Both the position numbers and the translations under genes were made by a program. Shown in pieces: positions 33,769 to 41,776 of a stretch of 64,000 nucleotides of DNA (position 1 is the first letter of the stretch; every line of letters begins with the position of its first letter). The stretch lies in assembly GCA_963770915.1 (NCBI GenBank), contig CAVYRG010000001.1:2108001-2172000 (forward strand), given 5' to 3'. The notes beneath the pieces were generated by a model, which ran no database searches, had not been told where the DNA came from, and saw only the letters and a list, made by a program, of their open reading frames with translations. The DNA is from PALSA-270 sp963770915 (GTDB lineage Bacteria; Acidobacteriota; Terriglobia; Terriglobales; Acidobacteriaceae).

Positions 33769-35547
33769 TTACGGCACGACAGGCAGAATCAGCACGGAAG
33801 GATGGTCCGCGTCGTGGTAGATGGTGTTGGTGGCGGAAACGAATTTCTGCCCGGTCTCGTTGTCCCCGCCGGTATTCAGGTTGCGGTCGAAGCGCGGAAA
33901 ATTGCTGCTGGAAACTTCCAGGCGCAGCTTGTGCCCCTTGAGAAATACATTGCTGGTGGACCAGACATCGATGTCGAACTTATAGATCTCTCCCGGATTG
34001 ATGAGTTCCGGCTTCTCCTGCGAGTTGCGGTAGCGGGCGCGGAGAATGCCTTCCGTCAAATTCTGGGCAAAGCCATCCGGCCAGACGTCGACGAGTTTCG
34101 CCGTGAAGTCCGTGTCCACGGCGGAAGACTTGGCGTAGAGCTCAAGGCTGACGGGGCCGGTGATTTCCGTATCTTGCGCAAACGGTGGCGTGGAATAGAC
34201 AAGAACGTCGTCGCGGGCTTCCGCCGGGCGCTGATCGCGGGGACCGGCAGGAAGATGCCGTGGGTCGCAGCACAGCGGACCGCCGATGGTCGGAACCGGG
34301 TTGGCGGGATCGTACACGTATTCGTCGGTCTTTTCGGAACGCGGCGCTGTAGCGGAGAGCGTGCCATCGCCGCGCAGAGAATTCGCCTTCCCCGACGAAT
34401 GCAAGAAGTATTTCGTGCTCTGGGCGCGAGCCAGCGGCCAGTCGTCTTCCTCGCGCCACTCATTCTTGCCCATGACGAAAATCTTGACCGGCTTGCCGGC
34501 GAATTCGTTTTGCACGCCTTTGAACAGGTAGTCGTACCAGCTGAGAACGGTAGCGTTTTCGTCGAATTGCGCCGCCGCGGGGCCGAAATCCACGTCGCCG
34601 ATCTTGCGCCCGAAGCCGGCATGGCCTCCAATCACCACAAGCAAGTGCTGCCCTTTGCGCGCGGCCTCGCTGCCAGCGTGCTCTTTCATGCCCAGATAAT
34701 TGCGCAGCGAGCCGCCCTGAAAAATGTCATACCAGGCGGCGGCGGTCAGGGCTGGCACCTGGATGTCGCCGTAGTGCTCTTCGATCGACCACTGCTTCCA
34801 GTAGCCGTCGTAATTGGGATGAGCGAGCCAATCCAGAAAATAGGGAGCGAGATCGGCCAACGAATCGGGCGCACCCGAGGTTCCGCCGAAGTTGAACAGG
34901 GGGAAGCTGGTCAGGGGAAGCGTTTCCATTCCCTGGATTGCATTGCTCGCGTCCACGACGTTGCGGTTCAGCGTGTTCTGGGCAAGGCCGCCAGTCCAGC
35001 TCTCATTGAACCACTGCTCGAATGCGCCGCCCTGGTAGGTCCAGTTCGCGTGATAGTTGCTGGCTGTAACGATGGGACAGATTCCCGCCAAGTGGGGCGG
35101 ATGAGCGATGGCGGCCAGCATCTGCGTCGCTCCCACGTAGGAGCCGCCGAACATTCCGACGCGGCCGTTGGAATAAGGCAGCGCTGCGGCCCACTCGACA
35201 GTGTCGTAGCCGTCATCGGACTCATGTTTGAACGTGTACCACTCGCCTTGCGAGGCATAGCGCCCGCGTACATCCTGAATGATGACTACGTAGCCACGCG
35301 CCGCGCCTTGCAGTCCAAAAGCGAAGCCGCCGTTTTTGTCGTAGGGCGTGCGCTGCAGCAAGACTGGGAACTTGCCATCCGCCTTGGGGCGGTAGACGTC
35401 GGCGCGCAGCACCACGCCGTCGCGCATGGTGACGGGAACGTTGTGCTGAAAAATGACCTCGAAAGTCTCGGCGGCGTAGGTGGGAGTTGTGGCGAAGAGA
35501 AATACGCCGACGACAGCCGCAAACCAGGCGGCTTTTTGGGGATTCAT
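33769..35547 (-). CDS. Exported CocE/NonD-family hydrolase (X-Pro dipeptidyl-peptidase-like)
   Basis: About 592 residues from the ATG at 35547, followed by a signal peptide (KAAWFAAVVGVFLFATTPTY). The alpha/beta-hydrolase domain holds the nucleophile Ser in GRVGMFGGSYVGATQMLA (near residue 140), an oxyanion Tyr-rich start (RADVYRPKADGKFPVLLQRT), the acid and His further on (VIGGHAGFGRK region), and a C-terminal jellyroll (DTEITGPVSLELYAKSSAVD to the end). Relatives split acyl groups from amino-acid esters, cocaine or peptides. An upstream open extension runs into repeat copy C and is not part of the protein. Confidence 0.87.
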   Translation of the reverse strand: MNPQKAAWFAAVVGVFLFATTPTYAAETFEVIFQHNVPVTMRDGVVLRADVYRPKADGKFPVLLQRTPYDKNGGFAFGLQGAARGYVVIIQDVRGRYASQGEWYTFKHESDDGYDTVEWAAALPYSNGRVGMFGGSYVGATQMLAAIAHPPHLAGICPIVTASNYHANWTYQGGAFEQWFNESWTGGLAQNTLNRNVVDASNAIQGMETLPLTSFPLFNFGGTSGAPDSLADLAPYFLDWLAHPNYDGYWKQWSIEEHYGDIQVPALTAAAWYDIFQGGSLRNYLGMKEHAGSEAARKGQHLLVVIGGHAGFGRKIGDVDFGPAAAQFDENATVLSWYDYLFKGVQNEFAGKPVKIFVMGKNEWREEDDWPLARAQSTKYFLHSSGKANSLRGDGTLSATAPRSEKTDEYVYDPANPVPTIGGPLCCDPRHLPAGPRDQRPAEARDDVLVYSTPPFAQDTEITGPVSLELYAKSSAVDTDFTAKLVDVWPDGFAQNLTEGILRARYRNSQEKPELINPGEIYKFDIDVWSTSNVFLKGHKLRLEVSSSNFPRFDRNLNTGGDNETGQKFVSATNTIYHDADHPSVLILPVVP

Positions 35548-35597
35548 GCTTGGCCTCCCGAGGGCAACGGCTGAAAAGATTATCAGATTGAGGCTTG

Positions 35598-35722
35598 CGT
35601 GGGGAGGGCCGCCCTCGGCTGTCCTGCAGAGCAAAGCTCCGCGCTTTTTGGGGCAATTGGAGTTCCGAGGAAAACTGGCGAGCTAACGCTCGCCCGGACA
35701 GCCGTGGGCGGCTGTCCCCACG
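35598..35722. repeat. Palindromic repeat element, copy C, abutting thrS stop
   Basis: 125 bases with ends CGTGGGGAGGGCCGCC (35598-35613) and GGCGGCTGTCCCCACG (35707-35722), again an inverted pair. Inside: CCCTCGGCTGTCC, a spacer with AGAGC/GCTC-like pairs, hairpin GGCGAGC-TAAC-GCTCGCC, and GGACAGCCG. Translated on the plus strand it reads like copy B on the tgt strand (GRAALGCP against GTAALGCP; KTGELT against AGELPS), which shows the two are homologous along their length. It ends three bases before the thrS stop codon. Confidence 0.75.
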
Positions 35723-35725
35723 TGT

Positions 35726-37672
35726 CTACAGGTTCGCGCTCTTCTCTTCGATCAGCTTTGAGATCGTCTCTACGAACTGCCCCGTTGGCATGTCTTCGGT
35801 TTTCTCTTTGCCGCGGGTGCGCACGTTGACTCTGCCGGCTTCTGCTTCCTTGTCGCCGACAATGAGCAAGAATGGGATCTTCTGCAGCGCGTGCTCGCGA
35901 ATCTTGGCGTTCATCTTTTCGTTGCGGGCGTCAACTTCAACTCGCACACCGGCTTCCTTCAATTGGGCGGCGACTTTGTTGGCATATTCCACGTGACGCT
36001 CGGCAATGGGAATCATTGCCGCCTGCACCGGCGAAAGCCAAACCGGAAAAGCTCCGGCGTAGTGCTCGATCAGCACGCCAAAGAAGCGCTCAACCGAGCC
36101 AAAGAGGGCGCGATGCACCATGAGCGGCTGTTTGCGTGAGCCGTCCTCGGCAACATATTCCAAGCCGAAGCGCTGCGGAAGGTTGAAATCGAATTGCACG
36201 GTGGAAAGCTGCCACAGGCGTCCGATGGCGTCGACGAGTTTAATGTCGATCTTTGGGCCGTAGAATGCGGCCTCGCCCGGAATCGTTTTGTAGTCGATGG
36301 CGCGCCGCTTCAGCACGTTTTCCAGAGAGCGAGTCGCCAGGTTCCACTGCTCTTCGGTTCCGACAAAGTTCCGCTTGTCTTCCGGGTTCCAGGTGGAAAG
36401 CTCGGTCACGAAATCGGAGAAGCCGAAGTCTTTCAGGACATCGAGGGCAAAATCCAAGCAAGCTTCGATTTCGCTTTCGATCTGCTCCTGCATGCAGAAA
36501 ATGTGGGCGTCGTCTTGGGTGAACCCGCGCACCCGCAGCAGGCCATGCATCACGCCCGAGCGTTCGTAGCGATAGACCGTGCCCAGTTCGCCGAGACGCA
36601 CTGGCAGGTCGCGGTAGGACTTGAGCGAATCCTTGTAGATGAGGATGTGAAACGGGCAATTCATGGGCTTCAGGCGGTATTCGGCGTCGTCGAGTTCCAT
36701 GACGTCGAACATGTTCTGCGCGTAGTAGCCTTCATGGCCGGAGGTCTGCCAGAGCTGGCGGCGCGCAACATGCGGGGTGTAGACCAGCGAATAGCCGCGC
36801 TTCAGGTATTCCGAGCGCATCCAGTCTTCCATCTCCTTGCGGACGATGCCGCCTTTGGGATGCCAGAAAATCAGCCCCGGCCCGGCGAGTTCTTGAATCG
36901 AGAACAGATCAAGCTGCTGGCCCAAGACGCGGTGATCGCGCTTCTTGGCTTCTTCCTGCTTGTGCAGGAAGTCGTCCAGTTCTTTCCGCGAAAAGAACGA
37001 CGTGCCGTAGATGCGCTGCAGTTGCGGGTTGTTCTCGTCTCCCAGCCAGTAGGCGCCGGCGATGTTCAGCAGCTTGAAGGCTTTGATCTTGCCGGTCGAC
37101 GGGATGTGCGGGCCGCGGCAGAAATCGAGGAACTTGCCGGTCTTGTAGACGGAAATCTTTTCATCGGGCTGGGTGAACTGCTCGATGAAATGGCACTTCA
37201 TGAAGTCGCCTTCGGACTTGAATTTCTGCAAGCCTTCGTCGCGCGGCAGAAACTCGCGGGCATAAGGCAGGTTCTGCTGCACCAGTTCGTGCATCTTCTT
37301 TTCGATCTTTTCCAGGTCCTCCGGCGTGAAGGGAGTGGGGCGATAGAAATCGTAGAAGAATCCGCTCTCGGTGGCCGGGCCGTGGCCGAGCTTAGTCTCG
37401 GGAAAAAGCTCGAGCACCGCGGCAGCGAGAAGATGGGCGGAGGAATGGCGATAGACTCCCAGCGCCTCCGGGTCTTTCTCGATGAGGATGCGCAGCTCGG
37501 TGTCTTTCTCGAGCGGGCGAGCCAGATCGATGACATCGCCGTTGGCCTTTGCTGCCAGAGCGGCGTCGGCCAGGCGCGGGCTGATGGATTTGGCCACGTC
37601 AAGAGCGGTGGTACCTTTGAGAACTTCTTTGGTGCTCCCATCGGGGAGCTTGATGTGAATGCTTGCCGGCAT
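35726..37672 (-). CDS. thrS: Threonyl-tRNA synthetase
   Basis: 648 residues. N-terminal TGS domain (MPASIHIKLPDGSTKEVLKG), the editing domain with HSSAHLLAAAVLELFP and its HxxxH pattern (about 75-220), the class II core (about 240-530: MNCPFHILIYKDSLKSYRDL, RSGVMHGLLRVRGFTQDDAH) and the anticodon domain to the end. The zinc-binding Cys/His/His of the core are present. Length and order are standard. The stop codon is three bases from repeat copy C. It follows, leftward, the accessory module at 37736-41561. Confidence 0.96.
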   Translation of the reverse strand: MPASIHIKLPDGSTKEVLKGTTALDVAKSISPRLADAALAAKANGDVIDLARPLEKDTELRILIEKDPEALGVYRHSSAHLLAAAVLELFPETKLGHGPATESGFFYDFYRPTPFTPEDLEKIEKKMHELVQQNLPYAREFLPRDEGLQKFKSEGDFMKCHFIEQFTQPDEKISVYKTGKFLDFCRGPHIPSTGKIKAFKLLNIAGAYWLGDENNPQLQRIYGTSFFSRKELDDFLHKQEEAKKRDHRVLGQQLDLFSIQELAGPGLIFWHPKGGIVRKEMEDWMRSEYLKRGYSLVYTPHVARRQLWQTSGHEGYYAQNMFDVMELDDAEYRLKPMNCPFHILIYKDSLKSYRDLPVRLGELGTVYRYERSGVMHGLLRVRGFTQDDAHIFCMQEQIESEIEACLDFALDVLKDFGFSDFVTELSTWNPEDKRNFVGTEEQWNLATRSLENVLKRRAIDYKTIPGEAAFYGPKIDIKLVDAIGRLWQLSTVQFDFNLPQRFGLEYVAEDGSRKQPLMVHRALFGSVERFFGVLIEHYAGAFPVWLSPVQAAMIPIAERHVEYANKVAAQLKEAGVRVEVDARNEKMNAKIREHALQKIPFLLIVGDKEAEAGRVNVRTRGKEKTEDMPTGQFVETISKLIEEKSANL

Positions 37673-37735
37673 AAAGTAATTTCAGTTTATGGGAGCAGCA
37701 AAGGAGGGTCAAACAGGCACGGGGTGGGGAGAGGC

Positions 37736-38134
37736 CTACTCTTTGATCGCAAGGACGACGCGCAGGCCGATTTCCGAGGCTGAACTACGCTCAACTTCAA
37801 CGCGCATATTTTCCTTTTTTACCGTTCTAAGTATGTCGAACAACATCTGCTGCCTGGACGCGGGATTGAGGGGCATTTCGGTTGTGGTTCCATATGCACC
37901 CGGGTCAAATTCGACGTCCCGAAATTTCAATTTGGCGGGCCAGCGAGCGAGCAGCCGCTTGACTATGTGTGGTTTCGGCGTCGTTCGTCTCGTCATGTAC
38001 GACGAAATTGCTTGCTTTGTGACATGAAGCTCATTAGCTAGCTCCTGCCGTGTAACTCTATTGGCTAGTATTTCCGTCAGGTGAGCGTGGATCTGCTGTT
38101 GCCATTCGCGGCGGTCTATGTCTGTGCGTTTCAT
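37736..38134 (-). CDS. XRE-type helix-turn-helix regulator of the HD-PRTase module
   Basis: 132 residues. The DNA-binding unit is VTRQELANELHVTKQAISSY with a further helix in PHIVKRLLARWPAKLKF, i.e. a phage-repressor-like fold at about 28-75. The C-terminal 60 residues (from FDPGAYGTTTE) are unlike known domains and may sense a signal or dimerise. It diverges from the 152-residue gene; the 210-base gap has the palindrome TCAACAGTTGTTGA over the neighbour's -35 box and a half-decayed second copy near its own start. It probably represses both directions. Codon use and GC are lower than in the housekeeping genes around, which fits acquired DNA. Confidence 0.75.
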   Translation of the reverse strand: MKRTDIDRREWQQQIHAHLTEILANRVTRQELANELHVTKQAISSYMTRRTTPKPHIVKRLLARWPAKLKFRDVEFDPGAYGTTTEMPLNPASRQQMLFDILRTVKKENMRVEVERSSASEIGLRVVLAIKE

Positions 38135-38149
38135 CTCGATGGGTTGGGG

Positions 38150-38195
38150 TCAACAATTGTCGCCTTTATCGGACGGTTGAGTCAACAGTTGTTGA
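38150..38195. promoter_or_regulatory. Operator pair of the HD-PRTase module
   Basis: Palindrome TCAACA-GT-TGTTGA (38182-38195), perfect in both 6-base arms. A second, decayed site TCAACA-AT-TGTCGC lies at 38150-38163, 32 bases away (about three helical turns). The first overlaps the -35 box at 38192-38197. The pair sits between the divergent regulator and its target genes, the usual place for sites bound by an XRE repressor. Confidence 0.6.
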
Positions 38196-38220
38196 CAAAT
38201 TGACAACAAACGTTTATCAA
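38192..38220 (+). promoter_or_regulatory. Promoter of the HD-PRTase module
   Basis: TTGACA (38192-38197) and TATCAA (38215-38220) separated by 17 bases. The -35 box is consensus. The surrounding 60 bases are clearly AT-rich compared with the rest of the window. The leader to the ATG at 38345 would be about 115 bases. Confidence 0.6.
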
Positions 38221-38344
38221 GGACATAGACTAAAGGTCCATGAAATCCTCAGGTTTTTTGCCGTGGTGCCGTTGAAAATGTAGCGGGGATCTCGTACGAT
38301 AATGATCCGTTCGTCAAACCACCTCCCCGCCGGAGCGGCAAATT

Positions 38345-38803
38345 ATGGCACCTGTTGCAGAACTCGAAGTGACACGCCCGACCTTGGGAGGGAGCATGGC
38401 ATCTACAGCGGGAGTGCGAAAAAAGCGCATATTGTCGGCAGACAAGTTTTTCGAAGGGCTTATCGCGGCCTTGGCGGCTCAGGGCGAGAAAAATATTTCT
38501 GCGAGTCAAGTTCAGTTGCACAAGGCAGTGCGTATCGTGTTACGCGAAATTGAGAAACAACATTACCCTGAAATTGACCTGAGTGACGTTGATTACGACC
38601 CTCTCTATGAGCTGAGCGGATGGTTTGATAAGTTCCTCGCACGCGCACAGCGCGACCTCCTGATCAGTTTCCCGAACCCGTCCTACAGTCGTATCGAAAT
38701 ACAGCTGACCCAAGACGAGGGAAAACACCTGATGAGCGAGCTTGGGCATGAGGAAGCCCTGAACGACTTCTCGAAGCTTCTTATGCAAGAATTACGGGCC
38801 TGA
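38345..38803 (+). CDS. Unknown 152-residue protein of the HD-PRTase module
   Basis: I do not recognise a family. The ATG has CCGGAGCGG eight bases upstream. The N-terminal 25 residues look flexible; a basic patch (VRKKRILSADKFFEGLIAAL) starts the folded part, which is helix-rich. Features: NISASQVQLHKAVRIVLREI, an acidic turn (EIDLSDVDYDPLYELSGWFD) and a C-terminal helix ending in LLMQELRA. No Cys, no signal peptide, no membrane helix. It stops 31 bases before the HD-PRTase gene and is surely co-transcribed with it. It could be an adaptor, inhibitor or sensor for that enzyme. Confidence 0.7.
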   Translation: MAPVAELEVTRPTLGGSMASTAGVRKKRILSADKFFEGLIAALAAQGEKNISASQVQLHKAVRIVLREIEKQHYPEIDLSDVDYDPLYELSGWFDKFLARAQRDLLISFPNPSYSRIEIQLTQDEGKHLMSELGHEEALNDFSKLLMQELRA

Positions 38804-38834
38804 TCGACCATTTTGATGTCCGTAGGGAGCTCCG

Positions 38835-41561
38835 ATGTCGCGGCCTCTCTGGCCTGAGTTGCCCCTCAGTCTTGCCGCATTAGGTGCCGAGTTGCAGAGC
38901 GTGTTCGGCTCCAGTCTAGCCTCGTACTGCGAGCGCCTTCGGCCGCTACGCACGCCTCGCAAAGCGAAGATCATAAATGACCCCATCTGGCGCACCATAC
39001 GCATAGAGCCATGGGAGATCACCGTACTGGATTCACCCATACTGCAACGATTGCGTCACGTTCATCAGTTGGGGCTCGCGAGTTTGGTTTATCCGGCCGC
39101 CGGCTATTCCCGCTTCGAACATACGTTGGGCGCGTTGTATCAGACTCAAAGCGTAGTGGAGTCCATAAACCGCAATGCCCAAACGCAGCGCGTCGGGGTT
39201 CAGGCGGACGAACCAATCCCCCGCAAGGATGAGGTCCTGTTAAGAATGGCGGCGTTGCTCCACGATGTCGGTCATTGCTTTCTAAGCCACGTTTCTGAGC
39301 GCTCCATGGTTCGCCTGGAAATCGAACCCAACGTCTCCGTCCGGAGTATGCTGCACGACGCGAAGACTCACTTTCGCTGCCATGAGGCTCCCTCGATAGG
39401 GGAAGTGCTCTCGGCATCGGTCATCTTGCTCCCAGAATTTATCGATGTTTTGCGGCTTGCGGCTGTGCCCTTGTGGGTAGAAAGCGAGGACACACTCGCG
39501 TTTTCTGTCGCGCGACTGATCGTTGGGGGAAGATTTCCTGATCGTCCGTTTCTGAACGAGATAATTTCCGGAGCGTTAGACTGCGACAAGCTGGATTACA
39601 TGCCACGCGACTGCTACATGGCCGGCTTGGCGATGCCGATAGATGTGGAACGAATCTTGGAAAAGTTGAACGTTGTAAGGGTTCCCGCGTCTACGCTTGG
39701 CGAGCACAAGACAGAGTCTAATCTCAACCCAGAGCAAACAATTGAGGTTTTGGCATTGCAGCACGGCGCAGCACAGGCGTTTGAAGATTTGGTTGTGAGT
39801 CGGGTACTTCTCTATAGCAAGCTCTACCATCACCACAAGATTCGGGCGGCGGAAGGTGCAATTGTAAATGCCTTGGATGTACTTCGCCAAAGTCATCCAG
39901 ACTTTCGACATTTTTCAACTTATCTTCGCCTCTCCGACGCAGAGTTCTTACAGGGCCTATGGCCCGACACCGCACTAGGCACAACGAATGGCCAAATCGA
40001 CACGGCGCGTAAAATCGTGGACGGAGTGAGACGCCGCGATACCTTCGTTCGAGCGTTCGCGTTCGGACCTGAACGCATCGCCGATTCGATAGATGCGAAG
40101 ATCCGGGGTAGGCTGTGGCGTCAATTGGCCCGCCTCTTAGAGAACCCGGCACAAGAACTCGTCGATTTTCGCACTGCCGTGCGCGGCAGGGCCCAACTCT
40201 ATCTCCGCACGATCGGCCAACCAACACTCGCTGACGAACTGACGGAAGCATACATAGCGATCGACCTGCCGGACGTCCAAGGGATCGCAAAGCGAACTAG
40301 GTTCTTCGTAGGCGATGAGAGTTTTGGGGTGAAGCTCTACAACGAAATGTTCCGCGTTGACAAGTGGGCTGAAGCTTACGAAAACCAGAAAATGACTGGC
40401 TACGTGTATTGCCCGAGGGAATACGCGCTGGCAGTGCACTTAGCCTTCCGCGACGTTGTCCAAGAAAGGTTCAAGCTTAATTTCGAGCCTTGGTCATGGA
40501 GATTGGCGAAAATCCAACCCGGCGATTTGGAAAAGCTCGCGGATGGACTCCGGAACAGAGGCATAGAACTTCAGCCAGCGCCCGTCCCGACCGAATTGGT
40601 AGCGCGCTCAGAGTACCTGAGTAGCAGAGCAGCGAAAACGAACTTGTTGGGTCCGTATATGGTGATGCTTGAGGAATTGGGAGACCGGTTCAGAACGTTC
40701 CAAGTCGATTCCGGGGAGGAGGTTACCAAGTCCAGGATCGTCGACTGGTTGCATCAATTCGATCAAGATGAAATCCCGCTCATGCTGCAAATTCTTCAGC
40801 ATATTCGTTATTGGGATCGACCCGCGATTGTCGATGCATTCGCCGTCGCAGTGGAAAACGACAGCACATTGCATGAAGCCCAATGGGTGCCGCTGGGGGG
40901 CTTGGAGACAAGTTCGCATCATCTCCTTTACTTGTGGCGGGATCTTCGGCAGGCAACAGGTTATGTTCCTCAAAAGATTTGCGGCGGTGCAGAGGAGATC
41001 AGGAGCGGCAGTCCGGTCGTCTTCTACGATGACAACGTAGGCTCGGCAACGCAATCGAGGACAGTCCTTCAACAATGGTTCGGGCGGCCACGCGAAGAAT
41101 GGTACGTCGACGAGGAACACGTCCAGCGGCTATCAGATCAACAAATAGCCGTCCTTAGGAACTCGCCTATCAAGTTTTTGTTCGCAACGGGGCGTCGTAA
41201 AGGCCTTGCTAACCTTGTCGAGGCGACGAAGAAGCTTGTTGAACACGACCGAGTGGAAGGCGTCATCGGCGTTGTGGACGATATCTTTTGCTTTCGGCCG
41301 TCCGCGGGGGTTTTCCCTGATAAGGAAGGCTCGACGAAGGCGCGTGAAGCCCTGCTGCAGGCCGGCCAAAAGGCAGTAGCGGATAAGTGCGGCACCTGGG
41401 GCGCGGAGAAAACAGAGAGCCGACTTCTGGGTTACGGGAACGATACGGGTTTGAATGTCTTCTACTACAACGTTCCGACGAGCACCCTCACTGCTCTATG
41501 GAAATCTTGCAATATCGCTGAATCTTCCTGGATGGCTCTATTTCCTCGCCGACCGCGTTAG
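38835..41561 (+). CDS. SAMHD1-like HD phosphohydrolase fused to a PRTase-like domain
   Basis: 908 residues. The N-terminal part (about 45-400) follows COG1078/SAMHD1: ILQRLRHVHQLGLASLVYPA, YSRFEHTLGALYQTQSV (His96), MAALLHDVGHCFLSHVSE (His143-Asp144, His147) and ISGALDCDKLDYMPRDCYMA (Asp249/251), so all four metal and catalytic positions are there. Around 625-670 lies a winged-helix-like stretch (SRIVDWLHQFDQDEIPLMLQ). The last 220 residues resemble a phosphoribosyltransferase: VVFYDDNVGSATQSRTVL (about 729-746) stands where PRTases have the acidic PRPP loop, and the end (NVPTSTLTALWK, SSWMALFPRR) matches my memory of the PRTase-CE type described in predicted conflict systems. I infer a nucleotide-attacking immune effector. 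Confidence 0.8.
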   Translation: MSRPLWPELPLSLAALGAELQSVFGSSLASYCERLRPLRTPRKAKIINDPIWRTIRIEPWEITVLDSPILQRLRHVHQLGLASLVYPAAGYSRFEHTLGALYQTQSVVESINRNAQTQRVGVQADEPIPRKDEVLLRMAALLHDVGHCFLSHVSERSMVRLEIEPNVSVRSMLHDAKTHFRCHEAPSIGEVLSASVILLPEFIDVLRLAAVPLWVESEDTLAFSVARLIVGGRFPDRPFLNEIISGALDCDKLDYMPRDCYMAGLAMPIDVERILEKLNVVRVPASTLGEHKTESNLNPEQTIEVLALQHGAAQAFEDLVVSRVLLYSKLYHHHKIRAAEGAIVNALDVLRQSHPDFRHFSTYLRLSDAEFLQGLWPDTALGTTNGQIDTARKIVDGVRRRDTFVRAFAFGPERIADSIDAKIRGRLWRQLARLLENPAQELVDFRTAVRGRAQLYLRTIGQPTLADELTEAYIAIDLPDVQGIAKRTRFFVGDESFGVKLYNEMFRVDKWAEAYENQKMTGYVYCPREYALAVHLAFRDVVQERFKLNFEPWSWRLAKIQPGDLEKLADGLRNRGIELQPAPVPTELVARSEYLSSRAAKTNLLGPYMVMLEELGDRFRTFQVDSGEEVTKSRIVDWLHQFDQDEIPLMLQILQHIRYWDRPAIVDAFAVAVENDSTLHEAQWVPLGGLETSSHHLLYLWRDLRQATGYVPQKICGGAEEIRSGSPVVFYDDNVGSATQSRTVLQQWFGRPREEWYVDEEHVQRLSDQQIAVLRNSPIKFLFATGRRKGLANLVEATKKLVEHDRVEGVIGVVDDIFCFRPSAGVFPDKEGSTKAREALLQAGQKAVADKCGTWGAEKTESRLLGYGNDTGLNVFYYNVPTSTLTALWKSCNIAESSWMALFPRRPR

Positions 41562-41596
41562 GCTAACAGTAGTACCGGTCCATCCCCACGAACCCG

Positions 41597-41710
41597 ATGA
41601 AATCGTTGAGTGAAACCATCGGCGAGTTGAAAGAAATCTCGAGCGTGCTGAACCAACAGTCAAAAGAGCTGACTGCGTCGATGAGCGAGTTTGTCGGGAA
41701 TGAAGGGTAG
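41597..41710 (+). CDS. Possible 37-residue coiled-coil peptide
   Basis: ATG to TAG, encoding MKSLSETIGELKEISSVLNQ followed by QSKELTASMSEFVGNEG. Hydrophobic residues recur every three or four positions, as in a short coiled coil. It lies 35 bases after the HD-PRTase stop, in the same direction. There is no clear ribosome binding site, so it could be translated only by coupling, or be a remnant of a longer gene. Confidence 0.35.
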   Translation: MKSLSETIGELKEISSVLNQQSKELTASMSEFVGNEG

Positions 41711-41776
41711 GGGGAAGCAGCTGGCGAGATCCCTCCCGCGCTGCAGCTGGCGCGGGGCGTCCGGCTCAGGCTTAGC

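Noticed and set aside
33802..35574. 590-codon open frame opposite the CocE-like gene
   Set aside because: Antisense shadow of a clear alpha/beta-hydrolase with signal peptide; no ribosome binding site and no family pattern.
35548..35634. Longer N-terminus of the CocE-like protein
   Set aside because: The extra codons come from repeat copy C and would bury the signal peptide; the ATG at 35547 starts directly with it.
37673..37735. Attachment site or integrase traces beside the HD-PRTase module
   Set aside because: No tRNA gene, direct repeat or recombinase was found on either side, so transfer is suggested only by composition and content.
36194..37783. 529-codon open frame opposite thrS
   Set aside because: Antisense to threonyl-tRNA synthetase; composition is that of a shadow frame.
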